NCBI RefSeq assembly: GCF_900129635.1
Contig: NZ_FSRB01000001.1
Location: forward strand, 1,217,501-1,281,500
Length of the DNA: 64,000 bases
Origin: Singulisphaera sp. GP187
GTDB lineage: Bacteria; Planctomycetota; Planctomycetia; Isosphaerales; Isosphaeraceae
Direction of reading: 5' to 3'
Position numbers and translations under genes: made by a program
Shown here: in pieces, positions 8,753 through 17,655 of the stretch
Position numbering within the stretch: the first letter of the stretch is position 1
Layout: every line of letters starts with the position of its first letter
Notes under the pieces: model-generated
Seen by the model: only the letters and a program-made list of their open reading frames with translations
Databases searched by the model: none
Told to the model about the DNA's origin: nothing

Positions 8753-9667
8753 ATGGATCTTCCGCATCTGCACGGCATCGTTCCCCCCTTGCCGACCCCG
8801 CTCAAGGACGATGAGTCGATCGACCTCGACTCGCTCGTTCGCCTCATCGAGTTTCAGATCGAGGCGGGGGTCCATGGTCTCTGGATCCTCGGCACGACGG
8901 CCCGCTTCGACATGATCCCGGACTCTCGCCAGCGGATCGTCGCCGAGTCGGCCATCGAAACCGCGGCCGGCCGGGTTCCCATGGTCTTGAACGTCTCCGA
9001 CCAGGGCACCGAGCGCACCCTGGAACGCGCCCGGATGTTCGACGACCTCGCCTACGACTATTACGCGGCCCTGCCGCCTTGGTATCAGCCGATGAGCGGC
9101 ACCGAGGTGGTTGACTACTTCCGCGGGCTCGCCGACCGGCTCTCACGACCGCTCGTCATCTACAATGCCCCTTGGGTCTGCAACCAGCTCAATTTCGCCC
9201 AGCTTCGGACCCTGGCCGAACACCCGAGAATTGTGGGCTCCAAGGACGTCTGTCCTGGCCTGACACGTACCCTCGACTGGACGGCCGCCGAGCGCAGGCA
9301 GCAGGGGTTCAGCTATCTTCACGGCACCGACCAGCTCGCGTTCTCGACCGAGCTCGGATCTGACGGCTTTGTGACCAGCCTCTCCAATGCGCTTCCCGAA
9401 TTGGCGGTCGCGATCTGGGACGCCGCTCGGGGCGACGATGCCGCGCGAGCGTTCCGGCTCCAGGCCCAGTTCTGTCGGCTCGCCCAGGCGACGGCGTTCG
9501 GTCCGATGCTCGCCTGTCTCGAAGTGATGTGCCGCCATCGTGGCCTGCTTAACCGGATGCTCCCGGCTCCCCTGCGGTCGACCGATGAAACGACGGCGAA
9601 CCGGGTGATCGAGGTGATGGAGCGGATCGGCGTCCTTCCCGAGGTCGCGATCAATCCGCTAGTTTGA
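8753..9667 (+). CDS. dihydrodipicolinate synthase / N-acetylneuraminate lyase superfamily aldolase
   Basis: This is a 304-residue class I aldolase of the DapA/NanA superfamily with a (beta/alpha)8 barrel. The Schiff-base lysine lies in IVGSKDVCPG and the catalytic tyrosine in VIYNAPW, and the fold opens with HGIVPPLPTPLKDD. The usual GTTGE phosphate/carboxylate-binding motif reads GTTARFD, which departs from both true DapA and NanA, so the keto-acid partner is probably different. The start at 8753 has GGAG about 11 bases upstream and gives the normal family N-terminus. The longer upstream reading is low-complexity and rejected. It is monocistronic; the next gene begins 171 bases later. Confidence 0.82.
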   Translation: MDLPHLHGIVPPLPTPLKDDESIDLDSLVRLIEFQIEAGVHGLWILGTTARFDMIPDSRQRIVAESAIETAAGRVPMVLNVSDQGTERTLERARMFDDLAYDYYAALPPWYQPMSGTEVVDYFRGLADRLSRPLVIYNAPWVCNQLNFAQLRTLAEHPRIVGSKDVCPGLTRTLDWTAAERRQQGFSYLHGTDQLAFSTELGSDGFVTSLSNALPELAVAIWDAARGDDAARAFRLQAQFCRLAQATAFGPMLACLEVMCRHRGLLNRMLPAPLRSTDETTANRVIEVMERIGVLPEVAINPLV

Positions 9668-9838
9668 CCTTTCCGATTTCGCCGAAGAATCGGGGGCGAC
9701 GGATTGTCCCCGATTTGCTAAAGTTCGCCTCCATGCCTGCCGACGATGGCGTCTTGGGCGTTGGGAAGTCGAGAGCGGATCCCGAAGTTCGCCCGGAGGG
9801 CGGACCTCTGAAACGACTTGCAGAGAGGGTCTTTGAGC

Positions 9839-10654
9839 ATGGATGCTCGCTGCGTTCGCGACGCGCTGAGGCGATGGGGGCTGGCTGGAATTGCGTTGGC
9901 CGTGATACCCGTTCTCACCGGGGCTTCGCATCATCGCACGGCGAACTTCGTGGTCGAGGCACCCACACTGGATGTTGCCAAAAAGGTCGCCGAGCACGCG
10001 GAAATCTGCCGCTCGACCATCGCGCGGCAATGGCTCGGCCACGATCTGCCTGCCTGGGCCACCCCTTGCCCGATCAAGGTCAAACTCACCGGGGGGGAGG
10101 CTGGGGGAGTGACCTCCTTCGGCTTCAGTCGGGGGAAAGTGTCCGACCAGGACATGGCGGTCGAAGGGCGGCTCGATCGCATCCTTGCCTCGGCGTTGCC
10201 TCATGAGGTGACCCACACGATCTTCGCCGCCTACTTCGGCGGGCCGATGCCGCGCTGGGCCGACGAGGGGGCCTCGCTCTTGAGCGAAGACCTTCGCGAG
10301 CGGCAGCGGCACGACCAGATCGCGATCGACCTGCTCAATCGTCGCGGCGATTTTCCCCTGGCACGCCTCTTCCGGATGGAAGAATACCCCTCCGACCTCA
10401 TGGGCTTCTACGGCCAGGGCTATTCGATCTCGCGGTTCCTGATCGAGATGGGGGGCCGCCCCCGGTTTCTCAAGTTCGTCAAGGATGGCCTGACTTCGGG
10501 ATGGGACCTGGCGACCCGCACCCATTACGGACTGACCGACGTTCGCGAACTCGATCGCGCCTGGCACTCATGGCACAAAGTGGCCAGCCATGGAAATCCG
10601 AACCGTGACCTGGTGGTTGTCCGGGCTCAGTCCGACTCCGAATCCCAGGAGTGA
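9839..10654 (+). CDS. exported HExxH zinc metallopeptidase-like protein
   Basis: The protein has 271 residues. Residues 11-30 (RRWGLAGIALAVIPVLTGAS) form a signal peptide or membrane anchor. The zinc-binding motif HEVTH is at 122-126, and the third ligand glutamate is in WADEGAS about 17 residues later, the gluzincin arrangement seen in peptidase_MA-like proteins. The C-terminal half contains YGQGYSISRFLIEMGG, a helix common in these proteases. It probably acts outside the cytoplasmic membrane; the substrate is unknown. The start at 9839 is supported by GAGAGGG upstream. The aldolase gene upstream and the glycosyltransferase gene downstream are on the same strand but well spaced. Confidence 0.8.
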   Translation: MDARCVRDALRRWGLAGIALAVIPVLTGASHHRTANFVVEAPTLDVAKKVAEHAEICRSTIARQWLGHDLPAWATPCPIKVKLTGGEAGGVTSFGFSRGKVSDQDMAVEGRLDRILASALPHEVTHTIFAAYFGGPMPRWADEGASLLSEDLRERQRHDQIAIDLLNRRGDFPLARLFRMEEYPSDLMGFYGQGYSISRFLIEMGGRPRFLKFVKDGLTSGWDLATRTHYGLTDVRELDRAWHSWHKVASHGNPNRDLVVVRAQSDSESQE

Positions 10655-10861
10655 GCGCCTCGTAGGGAGGACCTCGAAGTCGCTCGGGGCTGGAAAAGGG
10701 TTCCCTCTCGGGGTTAGAGTCGTGGGAAGTGGGGAGAAACCTCACCCTTCGACCTGGCTCGTTTGCGCGGATCCAACCGCTCGACGGGTCGTCTAGGGGA
10801 TGTGACCCCACGACGCAGAGGGGCTCGATTGTCTCGACACGCATCGGAAGTTTCGGCCACG

Positions 10862-12652
10862 ATGTTGACCGACGTCAGAGAATCGCAACCAACCGATCGG
10901 GGTGAACTCAACCAGGGCCCCGGGACTCGAGCTTGGCGCGAGGTTCTCGCGGTGGCGCTCGGTTTCATCGGGTTCATGCTTCTGCTCTGGCTCGCGCGCG
11001 GCGAGTTGGGGATGACCTGGGACGAGCCCTACTTCTTCGAACGTCAGCATGATATGCGACGCTGGTTTGCCCAGGTGGCGGGCTCACCCGCTCAACGCGC
11101 CCAGGCGTTCAGCGCTCCGGGGCTGGAACGAAGCTGGCGCGTCTGTCGCGAAGTCCCCGATCAGCATCCGCCGGTTCCTCCGCTGCTGAGTTTGGGGACC
11201 GGCCTGGCATTCGAATGGCTTCTGGGGCCGCTCCGGGCCTATCGGCTCTCGACCGTGATCGTGACGGGGATCGCGGCCGGAGTCCTCTTTCGGTTGGTGC
11301 GGGGCCGCTGGGGTCTGGCACCGGCTCTCGTGGCGCTTGGTACCTTGATCTTCAATCCGCGGCTCTTCGCCGACTCCCAGCAAATTACCGCCGACGTAGA
11401 CCTCGGCGCTTTCTGGTTTCTGGCCGCCGTGACTTTCTTGCGGTCCTGCGAGACCGGTCGCTTGCCCTGGCTGTCCGGTCTTTTTGCTGGTCTGGCGATC
11501 ATGTGCAAGGCCACCGGGGTTCTCGTGCTTCCCGCGATGCTCTTCTGGGTGATTCTCTTTCGACCCAAAGGATGGTGGCGGCCGATCGTCTGGGCGGTGC
11601 CCGTCTTGCCGGCGACCATGATCGCGGTCAATCCGGCGTGGTGGCCGGGGCCCTTGTTCGGCATGACGCGTTGGGTTCGCGCGTTCTTGGCCTACCCTCA
11701 GAAAGTCCCCGTCTATTACCTGGGTCAGGTTTATGACTCGGTCAGGACGTTTCTCCCCTGGCACAACACGCTGGTGCTCACCGCGGTGATGGTCCCCATC
11801 GGCCTGCTCGTCCTGGCTGGGTTTGGGCTCGTCGCGGCCGGATGGGAAACCATCCGGAGGGGCCGTACGCGTTCGGACGCTCCGGACGCGAGTCGCCCCC
11901 CGCACGTCTTGCCCGATTCGACGGTCGCCGCCTGGGCGGCGATCAACTTCCTGACGATGATGGGGATGCGGATCCTCCATTTCATGCCGGCACACGACGG
12001 TCTCAGGCAACTCGTCCCCGCGTTCTTCTTCTTCCCGATCCTGGCCGCTTACGGCGCTTGGATTCTGCTTCGATCCGCGGTCGGGATCCGTCGCCACCTC
12101 ATCCAGGCCGGATTGTTTGTTTGCATCGCGACCTCGGTCTGGTCGACTTTGTTGATCCACCCCTATGAGCTGTCGTACTACAATGCGTTCATTGGCGGGC
12201 CGAAGGGGGCGAAGGCCGCCGGGATGGAGTCCACTTATTTTTGGGATGCCGCGACCGACGATGTCCTGGCCTGGATGAACGTTCATTTGCCACCGAAGGC
12301 CACAGTCCTCATCTTTCCGCCGCCGAACATCCATACCTTCGACTGGGAGCAGCGTTGGGGACGCCTGCGAAACGACCTGACTGTCCTCAATCTCGATGCT
12401 CCCGACTTCAACGAGCGATTGGCCCTGATGTACGGGTCGGCTCCTTGTTACATCATCTTTCAGATGAGGCAGGGACTCTTTCAACCACGCCAGTCAGGTG
12501 ACCCCGACTTGTTCGCGCGCCTTGCCGATTCCCCCGCGCTCTTTGAAGTCGCCCCCGCTCGTGTCGGAATTCGCCTCCTGGCCCTCTTCGACCAAGCCCA
12601 GTTCCGGTCGGTTGTCGAGGCCGGTCAATTGCGCGTGCCTCACTCCCCATAG
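10862..12652 (+). CDS. polytopic GT-C type glycosyltransferase (PMT/ArnT-like)
   Basis: This is a 596-residue integral membrane protein with about ten hydrophobic helices and a C-terminal soluble portion. The first periplasmic loop carries the acidic TWDEPYF motif expected of lipid-carrier-dependent GT-C transferases of the protein mannosyltransferase/ArnT type. Members transfer a sugar from a polyprenyl-phosphate donor to protein or lipid on the outer face of the membrane. Donor and acceptor cannot be read from sequence. The start at 10862 (MLTDVRESQPTD) places about 40 soluble residues before the first helix (VLAVALGFIGFMLLLWLA). An in-frame start at 10763 is possible but its residues look non-coding. 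A small hairpin follows the gene. Confidence 0.75.
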   Translation: MLTDVRESQPTDRGELNQGPGTRAWREVLAVALGFIGFMLLLWLARGELGMTWDEPYFFERQHDMRRWFAQVAGSPAQRAQAFSAPGLERSWRVCREVPDQHPPVPPLLSLGTGLAFEWLLGPLRAYRLSTVIVTGIAAGVLFRLVRGRWGLAPALVALGTLIFNPRLFADSQQITADVDLGAFWFLAAVTFLRSCETGRLPWLSGLFAGLAIMCKATGVLVLPAMLFWVILFRPKGWWRPIVWAVPVLPATMIAVNPAWWPGPLFGMTRWVRAFLAYPQKVPVYYLGQVYDSVRTFLPWHNTLVLTAVMVPIGLLVLAGFGLVAAGWETIRRGRTRSDAPDASRPPHVLPDSTVAAWAAINFLTMMGMRILHFMPAHDGLRQLVPAFFFFPILAAYGAWILLRSAVGIRRHLIQAGLFVCIATSVWSTLLIHPYELSYYNAFIGGPKGAKAAGMESTYFWDAATDDVLAWMNVHLPPKATVLIFPPPNIHTFDWEQRWGRLRNDLTVLNLDAPDFNERLALMYGSAPCYIIFQMRQGLFQPRQSGDPDLFARLADSPALFEVAPARVGIRLLALFDQAQFRSVVEAGQLRVPHSP

Positions 12653-12686
12653 TGTTTCTGCCTTCTCAGTTTGCCGCCCCTGGCAT

Positions 12687-12705
12687 TGCGGGCGTCCTGC
12701 CCGCA
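12687..12705 (+). terminator. short hairpin after the glycosyltransferase gene
   Basis: TGCGGGC and GCCCGCA form a 7-bp stem with a 5-base loop, followed by TTCGGGTTTCTT. This is a plausible but short intrinsic terminator. Confidence 0.35.
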
Positions 12706-12796
12706 TTCGGGTTTCTTCGGAGACGCTGTTGTGTCCAGGCCTCCGAAAATCGCTCCCAATCAAGCACCATTCTGGCCGTCGAGAGATTCGTTTCCA

Positions 12797-13666
12797 ATGA
12801 AATTTCACCTTTGGGTTCTCGGCTCACTCCCCCTTCTCTGGGTGTCGGGCTGCGGTCCCGCCGCGCCGGCCGCCCCTGCGGTTCCAACCTCCTCTGCCAC
12901 TCCGTCCACTGCGACGCTCGACACCGATCAGATCACGCAAGTTTCCGTGATCAACGCCCTCATGCTCGGCCAGTACGATGGCCAGATGGGGATCCCCGAG
13001 ATGCTCCGTTACGGCAACTTCGGCGTCGGCACACTCGACCATCTCGACGGCGAGTTGATCGTCTTGGATGGAACGGCCTATCAGGTCCGTGGCGACGGCA
13101 AGGTTCTCAAGGTCGGCTCTGACCGCTCGACTCCGTTCGTGGTCGTGACCTCGTTCGACCAGGACGGCGCGTTCCCGTGTCCGCCAGTCGGCAGCCTCAC
13201 CGAGTTGGAAGCCCACCTGAACAAGGCGCTCCCCCAGAAGAACAACTTCGTGGCGGTCCGGGTCGAGGCCCGTTTCGCCGCACTCACGCTACGGAGCGTT
13301 CACCGTCAGGAACCTCCTTACAAACCGTTGGCCGAGGTGGCGAAGAGCCAGTCGGTTTGGACCCACGAGAACCAGAGCGGGACGCTCGTGGGTATTCGCA
13401 GCCCGACCTGGGTCGATGGGCTCAACGTCCCGGGCTACCACTGGCATTTTCTCAGCGAAGATCACAAGATCGGTGGACACCTCCTCGATTGTCGGGTCCG
13501 TGACGGGCAAGTCCGCTATGACATCTGCGGAGACTGGCTGCTCAAGCTGACGGAATCCAAGGAGTTCAACGCCACCGATATTGGCCGCGACCTGAGCCGC
13601 GACCTCAAGCGGGTCGAAAGCTCGCGAGGTCTCAAGGACGAGGGCGAGGGCGAAGCCAAGAAGTGA
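12797..13666 (+). CDS. budA: alpha-acetolactate decarboxylase with lipoprotein signal
   Basis: The 289-residue protein matches alpha-acetolactate decarboxylase, which converts acetolactate to acetoin. Family features are QVSVINALMLGQYDG at the start of the fold, YGNFGVGTLDHLDGELIVLDG, and the zinc ligands in GYHWHFLSEDHKIGGH (H-W-H plus GGH). Unusually, it begins with a lipoprotein signal: MKFHLWVLGSLPLLWVSGC, with the lipobox cysteine at residue 19. The enzyme should therefore be anchored outside the cytoplasmic membrane. An Ala/Pro/Thr-rich linker follows the cysteine, and the C-terminus carries an extra charged tail (DEGEGEAKK). Exported ALDC is known from Brevibacillus. No acetolactate synthase gene is nearby. 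The start is set by the signal peptide. Confidence 0.85.
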   Translation: MKFHLWVLGSLPLLWVSGCGPAAPAAPAVPTSSATPSTATLDTDQITQVSVINALMLGQYDGQMGIPEMLRYGNFGVGTLDHLDGELIVLDGTAYQVRGDGKVLKVGSDRSTPFVVVTSFDQDGAFPCPPVGSLTELEAHLNKALPQKNNFVAVRVEARFAALTLRSVHRQEPPYKPLAEVAKSQSVWTHENQSGTLVGIRSPTWVDGLNVPGYHWHFLSEDHKIGGHLLDCRVRDGQVRYDICGDWLLKLTESKEFNATDIGRDLSRDLKRVESSRGLKDEGEGEAKK

Positions 13667-13765
13667 CGTCGTTCTCGATGAGAAAGGGAGGGGAGGGGGC
13701 TGACGCTGACCAGACGATGGGGTGAAGCTGAAGCTTCGGAATCCACCATTCTGTCGAGGTGAGAC

Positions 13766-15562
13766 ATGTCCACCCGATTCTTCTGCTGGAAGGGTCTGCA
13801 AGTCGGCGTCGAACGCAGCCGGCAAGTCTTGCGACTGGAGATGGAGTCGCGGGCATCTTGGCATGAAATCCGGAGCGGAGCGGGAGGGGGGCGACGTCGC
13901 AAGGGCGAGAGCGAGGGTGAGAGCGAGGTCGAAGTCATCGGGCTTGACGTCGAGGAGCGATTCGAGGCTCCGCTCTACCCAAGCATTGCCAACCTCCCTG
14001 ACGACCTTCCGTTCGTCTCCGCCGCCGTGCTCGCCCAGAAAGCGAAAGCGGTCGATGACGGCATCGTGGCGACCTTGGAGTTCCTGCTCGACGAAGGAAC
14101 GATGACGGTCCGAGGGCGATCCGCCCTGCTCGCCGGCTTGCAAAACCAACTCCAGGGCGAGTGGGATCGGTCGCCCGACGACTCCCGGTTGGCTGAGACC
14201 CTCGGGCTCCTCTCGGCGGTTCGTTCGCTCGCGGGGGATAACGATCCCGCCGATTCGACCACCTGGCCCACCCCCTTGCGGCTCCGGAGGAACCAATATC
14301 TCCGGGACTTCCGGAGGATGGAGGAGGTGGATGTCCCGCTCGGCGTGTACTCGTGGAGCCAACGGCTTGCCGGCCTTTACCGACAAAGCAAGTCGCTCCA
14401 GGAGCCGCTTTCGAACGACGTTGCCGGCCTCTTGAAGCATGCTTTGGAAGCGGACGACTCCGTGCGTGCTGCCTATGAGATCCACCTCGCCCTCCTGGCA
14501 CTGACGAACCCGCTGGTCAGGCCAGATCTCCTTTCCTGGTCCCGATCCCCGGACGAATCGCAACCCGCCCCTGCCTTCTTTCCCGCCTCGAAGTCACGTG
14601 AAGGGCAGTTGGTGAAACTGCTTGTAGGCGACCAACCGGTGCCGCCTGACTTTGATCTGATCGGCGAACTCATCGCCCGCGTGACAGACGGTCGTCTCAG
14701 CCTCGCGGTCACGGAGGAGAGCGGCTGGTACGACTACATTCTCAACGCCCTCGAGCCTCTGCTCGTTCCCGACCATGTTCCCGAGGCGAGCAGGCTCGAG
14801 CTTGCCGAAGACTATCGAATTGACCTTCAGCAGTTGTTCCGATCGCTTCTGGGGACGGCCCGAGAAAGCCACGTCAAACAGTGGGAGATGGCCGCCGCCG
14901 GGGCATGCCCGTTTGTGATTTCACCCCACCTGACCTTGGAACCCCTGGCGGATCACTACCGCCGCCGCGCGGAGTCCTACCGTTTTGTGCGTGAGCGGTT
15001 GGTGGCCCTGCTCGGAGAAAACGCGCTGCTCTCCTGGAACCGGGCGACACCGGGCGGAGAGACCGGTGTTCCGTTGCTCGACGAGATCCATTTGATGGAG
15101 CAATTATTTGCCGGGGCCGCGGCCATCGTGCAGGACGAACTCGGCATCGACCCGGAGCCCGCAACCGAGACCGGCGACCGCAGATGGCTCACCGCCGCCA
15201 AGGCGAAGGCCCGCTCTTGGATCGCATCGCACCGCGACGATCCCGACCTTCGCGAAGACGTCAGGATGATGGTGCCGCTCTTCAAAGATATTGAGCGGGA
15301 GGAGTTCCACGTTCTCGCCGTGGTCGGCTACGAGCAACGAAACCTCAAGGTCGGCTTCGTCGAACGCCCCGACGTGACCGTGCGCGACGGTCAGGGACGT
15401 ATGGTCGAACTCGAGATCCAATGGTCGGACGCCATCTACCCGTTGGCTCGACCCGTGACGATGACCTGTCGCACCAAACGATTGCTCGATCGGAGCGAGT
15501 TTCGTGAACTCTGCGACCGGGAAATCACGATGGCCGCGATTCGGTCGGCGCTGGAGGGATAG
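13766..15562 (+). CDS. protein of unknown function, 598 residues
   Basis: The start at 13766 has GAGG upstream and gives MSTRFFCWKGLQVGVERS. The N-terminal 60 residues include a run of Gly/Arg/Lys/Glu (GGGRRRKGESEGESEVEVIG). The rest is mostly helical and acidic, with many leucines, and ends with a small beta-rich domain (FHVLAVVGYEQRNLKVGFVE) near residues 520-570. No signal peptide or membrane helix is seen, so it should be cytoplasmic. I do not recognise a family or catalytic motif. Codon use is normal for the region, and the long frame with conserved-looking hydrophobic periodicity supports a real gene. It follows the decarboxylase gene after about 100 bases. Confidence 0.75.
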   Translation: MSTRFFCWKGLQVGVERSRQVLRLEMESRASWHEIRSGAGGGRRRKGESEGESEVEVIGLDVEERFEAPLYPSIANLPDDLPFVSAAVLAQKAKAVDDGIVATLEFLLDEGTMTVRGRSALLAGLQNQLQGEWDRSPDDSRLAETLGLLSAVRSLAGDNDPADSTTWPTPLRLRRNQYLRDFRRMEEVDVPLGVYSWSQRLAGLYRQSKSLQEPLSNDVAGLLKHALEADDSVRAAYEIHLALLALTNPLVRPDLLSWSRSPDESQPAPAFFPASKSREGQLVKLLVGDQPVPPDFDLIGELIARVTDGRLSLAVTEESGWYDYILNALEPLLVPDHVPEASRLELAEDYRIDLQQLFRSLLGTARESHVKQWEMAAAGACPFVISPHLTLEPLADHYRRRAESYRFVRERLVALLGENALLSWNRATPGGETGVPLLDEIHLMEQLFAGAAAIVQDELGIDPEPATETGDRRWLTAAKAKARSWIASHRDDPDLREDVRMMVPLFKDIEREEFHVLAVVGYEQRNLKVGFVERPDVTVRDGQGRMVELEIQWSDAIYPLARPVTMTCRTKRLLDRSEFRELCDREITMAAIRSALEG

Positions 15563-15710
15563 CCAGCGTTTCGGCCTTGAAGCGAGTCGTGGTCTCACTG
15601 AGTATAAATTTCTGATTGACACAACTTGTTGTTTTTATGTGTGGAAATTGTTTGATGATAATGGGGGTTTGAGTCCTCGTCCGGGCGTCACCACGCGAGC
15701 CATTTGTCTT

Positions 15711-15739
15711 GCGAGCCCCTCTCTCGATGAGGGGCTCGC
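15711..15739. terminator. bidirectional hairpin between convergent genes
   Basis: GCGAGCCCCTC and GAGGGGCTCGC form an 11-bp perfect stem with a 7-base loop between the convergent genes ending at 15562 and 15766. It lacks a strong T-run on either side. Confidence 0.55.
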
Positions 15740-15765
15740 CCCGGGATTACACGGGCGTTCGTCGG

Positions 15766-16680
15766 CTATGGGTTCACGGTCTTCGCCGCGGGTTTCTCGA
15801 GTTTCTCGACGGGTTCGGGCGATGGCTTCTCCACAGGATTCTCGCCGATTGGCTTGTTGTCTCGCGTCGTATCGAGCGGCTGTGGCACGTCGCCCGGCTT
15901 CGTGGCTGGCATGTCGTCCGGCTTCGTGGTTGGCACGTCGCCCGGTTCTTCCTGCTTCTTGGTCTCGAGGCTCCGCTCCTTCGCCGGCTTGGCTTTGATC
16001 GTGAGCTTCCCATCCTTGATCTGGAGGCTCTCCAGCCGGTTCAGGAGCGTTGCATTCTCGGGCTTTTTGGCGACATCCTCGGCCAGGTTCGTGTTCCCGA
16101 GGCCGGTCATGATTTGCTGGGAGAGGGGCTGACCATTGACCTCGATGGAGTCGGCCCTGACGTTGAGTTGCCCGTTTTGCAGCGAAGCGACGAATTCAGC
16201 CTTGCCATTCAGGTAGCGGCCCTTGAGGCCGGGGAGAGCGAGCTCGCCGAGCGGAAGGCTGACTTGCCCCTTCAGCTTGTCTCCCTCGAGGACGAAGTAG
16301 ACTCGGTCTGCCAAGTCGGGTTTATCGGCGAGCATGACGTTCAACTCGTCTCCGCTGAGGACGAGCGGCTCCGTGTCTTCGCCTTGTTCCAAGGCATGCT
16401 TGAACGCGTCGATCCGCCCGCGTAGGGCTTCGCGATTCTCCTTCGACATCTCCACTTTGGGCAACGGTGTTGGTGTCGGGGAGGTGTATTGCTTCACGAT
16501 CTTGAGGTAGGCCTGATATCCGAAATAGCCGCTGATCGCGATGCCCGCCATCAGCAGGACGGCCAGTACGATTGCGGTGATGCAGCCGTAGAAGAAACAG
16601 CCATGCCCCGCCTTCGGCGGCTCGGCGGCTTCGTTGAACCGCTCGGGACTCATGGAATGGTTGCCAGGAACATGGGACAT
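15766..16680 (-). CDS. single-pass membrane protein of unknown function
   Basis: The protein has 304 residues. A short cytoplasmic N-terminus is followed by one membrane helix (ITAIVLAVLLMAGIAISGYF) and a soluble domain of about 170 residues. That domain alternates beta strands (LSGDELNVMLADKP, VYFVLEGDKLKGQVSLPLG, LNGKAEFVASLQNGQLNVRA). The last 60 residues are Pro/Lys/Glu/Asp-rich with a repeated TTKPDDMPATKPGDVP pattern, likely periplasmic and disordered. The start at 16680 is preferred because AGGA lies upstream and the alternative only adds basic residues. No family with known function is recognised. The architecture suggests an envelope protein. Confidence 0.7.
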   Translation of the reverse strand: MSHVPGNHSMSPERFNEAAEPPKAGHGCFFYGCITAIVLAVLLMAGIAISGYFGYQAYLKIVKQYTSPTPTPLPKVEMSKENREALRGRIDAFKHALEQGEDTEPLVLSGDELNVMLADKPDLADRVYFVLEGDKLKGQVSLPLGELALPGLKGRYLNGKAEFVASLQNGQLNVRADSIEVNGQPLSQQIMTGLGNTNLAEDVAKKPENATLLNRLESLQIKDGKLTIKAKPAKERSLETKKQEEPGDVPTTKPDDMPATKPGDVPQPLDTTRDNKPIGENPVEKPSPEPVEKLEKPAAKTVNP

Positions 16681-17655
16681 CGGAGTTGATCCTCGTTTGC
16701 GGGCCAGGGAATCATCGACCGACCACGACAAGCCACTTGGTGAGGGCGAACCGACCGCCTACGGGGCATGTTCGGTGAGATCGACACGGCAGTCATTATT
16801 CGTCGCGAGGGGTCTTGATATTGAAGGCCTCCCGAAGTTCGCGAGGATCCCTTGCCCGTCGTTGCGTTCGGAGGGAAGAGACGAACTTAGCTCGACTCGT
16901 GCATTTTTGGGGACAGCCTCGGTGGTCGTTGCCTGGAGAATTGAACCGACTTTTTTATGAACGAACGACCGAGGACAGGCCCATGTCTCCCCATTGGACC
17001 CAACTTTGGCATTGCGGGATTCCTTCGTTTCTGAAAGCTCAAGCGAGATTGATCCATAATACCGCGACTTGGGTACGATGGAGTGTCACAAATCGAGGGA
17101 GTCGACGTTTACCTGGCGTCGCGGCCGTCCTCGCCCGCTGAGGCTCGCTGCCAGGTTCCGCGGGCCGGCTGTCTCACGGAGTCACATCTCCAAGCCCAAC
17201 GAACGGTCGCGGCGGATCAGAACGCGATTTCCGCTCGACGCTGGCGTCGGTGTCGCTCGCTTTACGAATGAGAGTCGAGTGACCAGGGCGTCGGCTTGAA
17301 ACAGGTCGTCAGACCCGAGTCGCGGAGGCCGGAGCCACGCGCGACAGGACACGAATTGGTTTCATTTCGTCTCGGTGAGAAGGATTGGATCGTGACTAAA
17401 ATGTATTGCAAAATGATTATGATTGTAAATTTGCAATAATAGATGAATTTGCTCTGGGAAGCTTCAGGTGGCGAACCGACGCGGGTTGTCTGGCTCCCCT
17501 GATTGGGTGCGGAAGCCCGGGGATTTTCGAGCCTTTTATTCCCCGGCAGATGAGGATTACGCTGGGTCGCGGCGTGAGCGGACGGCGTCCTGTTTCGGCC
17601 CCCGTCCGCCCCTTTTTTTTGACTTTTCTTGCCTCGCAACAAGGAACCCCGACCG
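16681..17655. other. 975-base intergenic region with an AT-rich patch
   Basis: No convincing gene is seen in either direction; short frames here are Arg/Ser-rich shadows. GC content falls sharply around 17390-17450, unlike the neighbours, and this patch contains the inverted repeat at 17404-17438. The patch lies upstream of the two cell-wall hydrolase genes and may hold their promoter, or mark the edge of acquired DNA. Confidence 0.45.
17404..17438. repeat. AT-rich inverted repeat upstream of the hydrolase pair
   Basis: TATTGCAAA (17404-17412) and TTTGCAATA (17430-17438) are perfect reverse complements separated by 17 bases, about 220 bases before the first hydrolase gene. It could be an operator or a remnant of an integration site; nothing further supports either. 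Confidence 0.45.

Noticed and set aside
11084..12484. 466-codon minus-strand open frame
   Set aside because: It lies wholly antisense to the glycosyltransferase gene; its composition (His/Arg/Gln/Gly-rich, no hydrophobic core) is that of a shadow frame.
13289..14563. 424-codon minus-strand open frame
   Set aside because: It is antisense to the acetolactate decarboxylase and the following gene, with no ribosome-binding site and no protein-like pattern.
17069..17299. Short plus-strand frames before the hydrolase pair
   Set aside because: They lack ribosome-binding sites and are Arg/Ser-rich; no similarity to known small proteins was seen.
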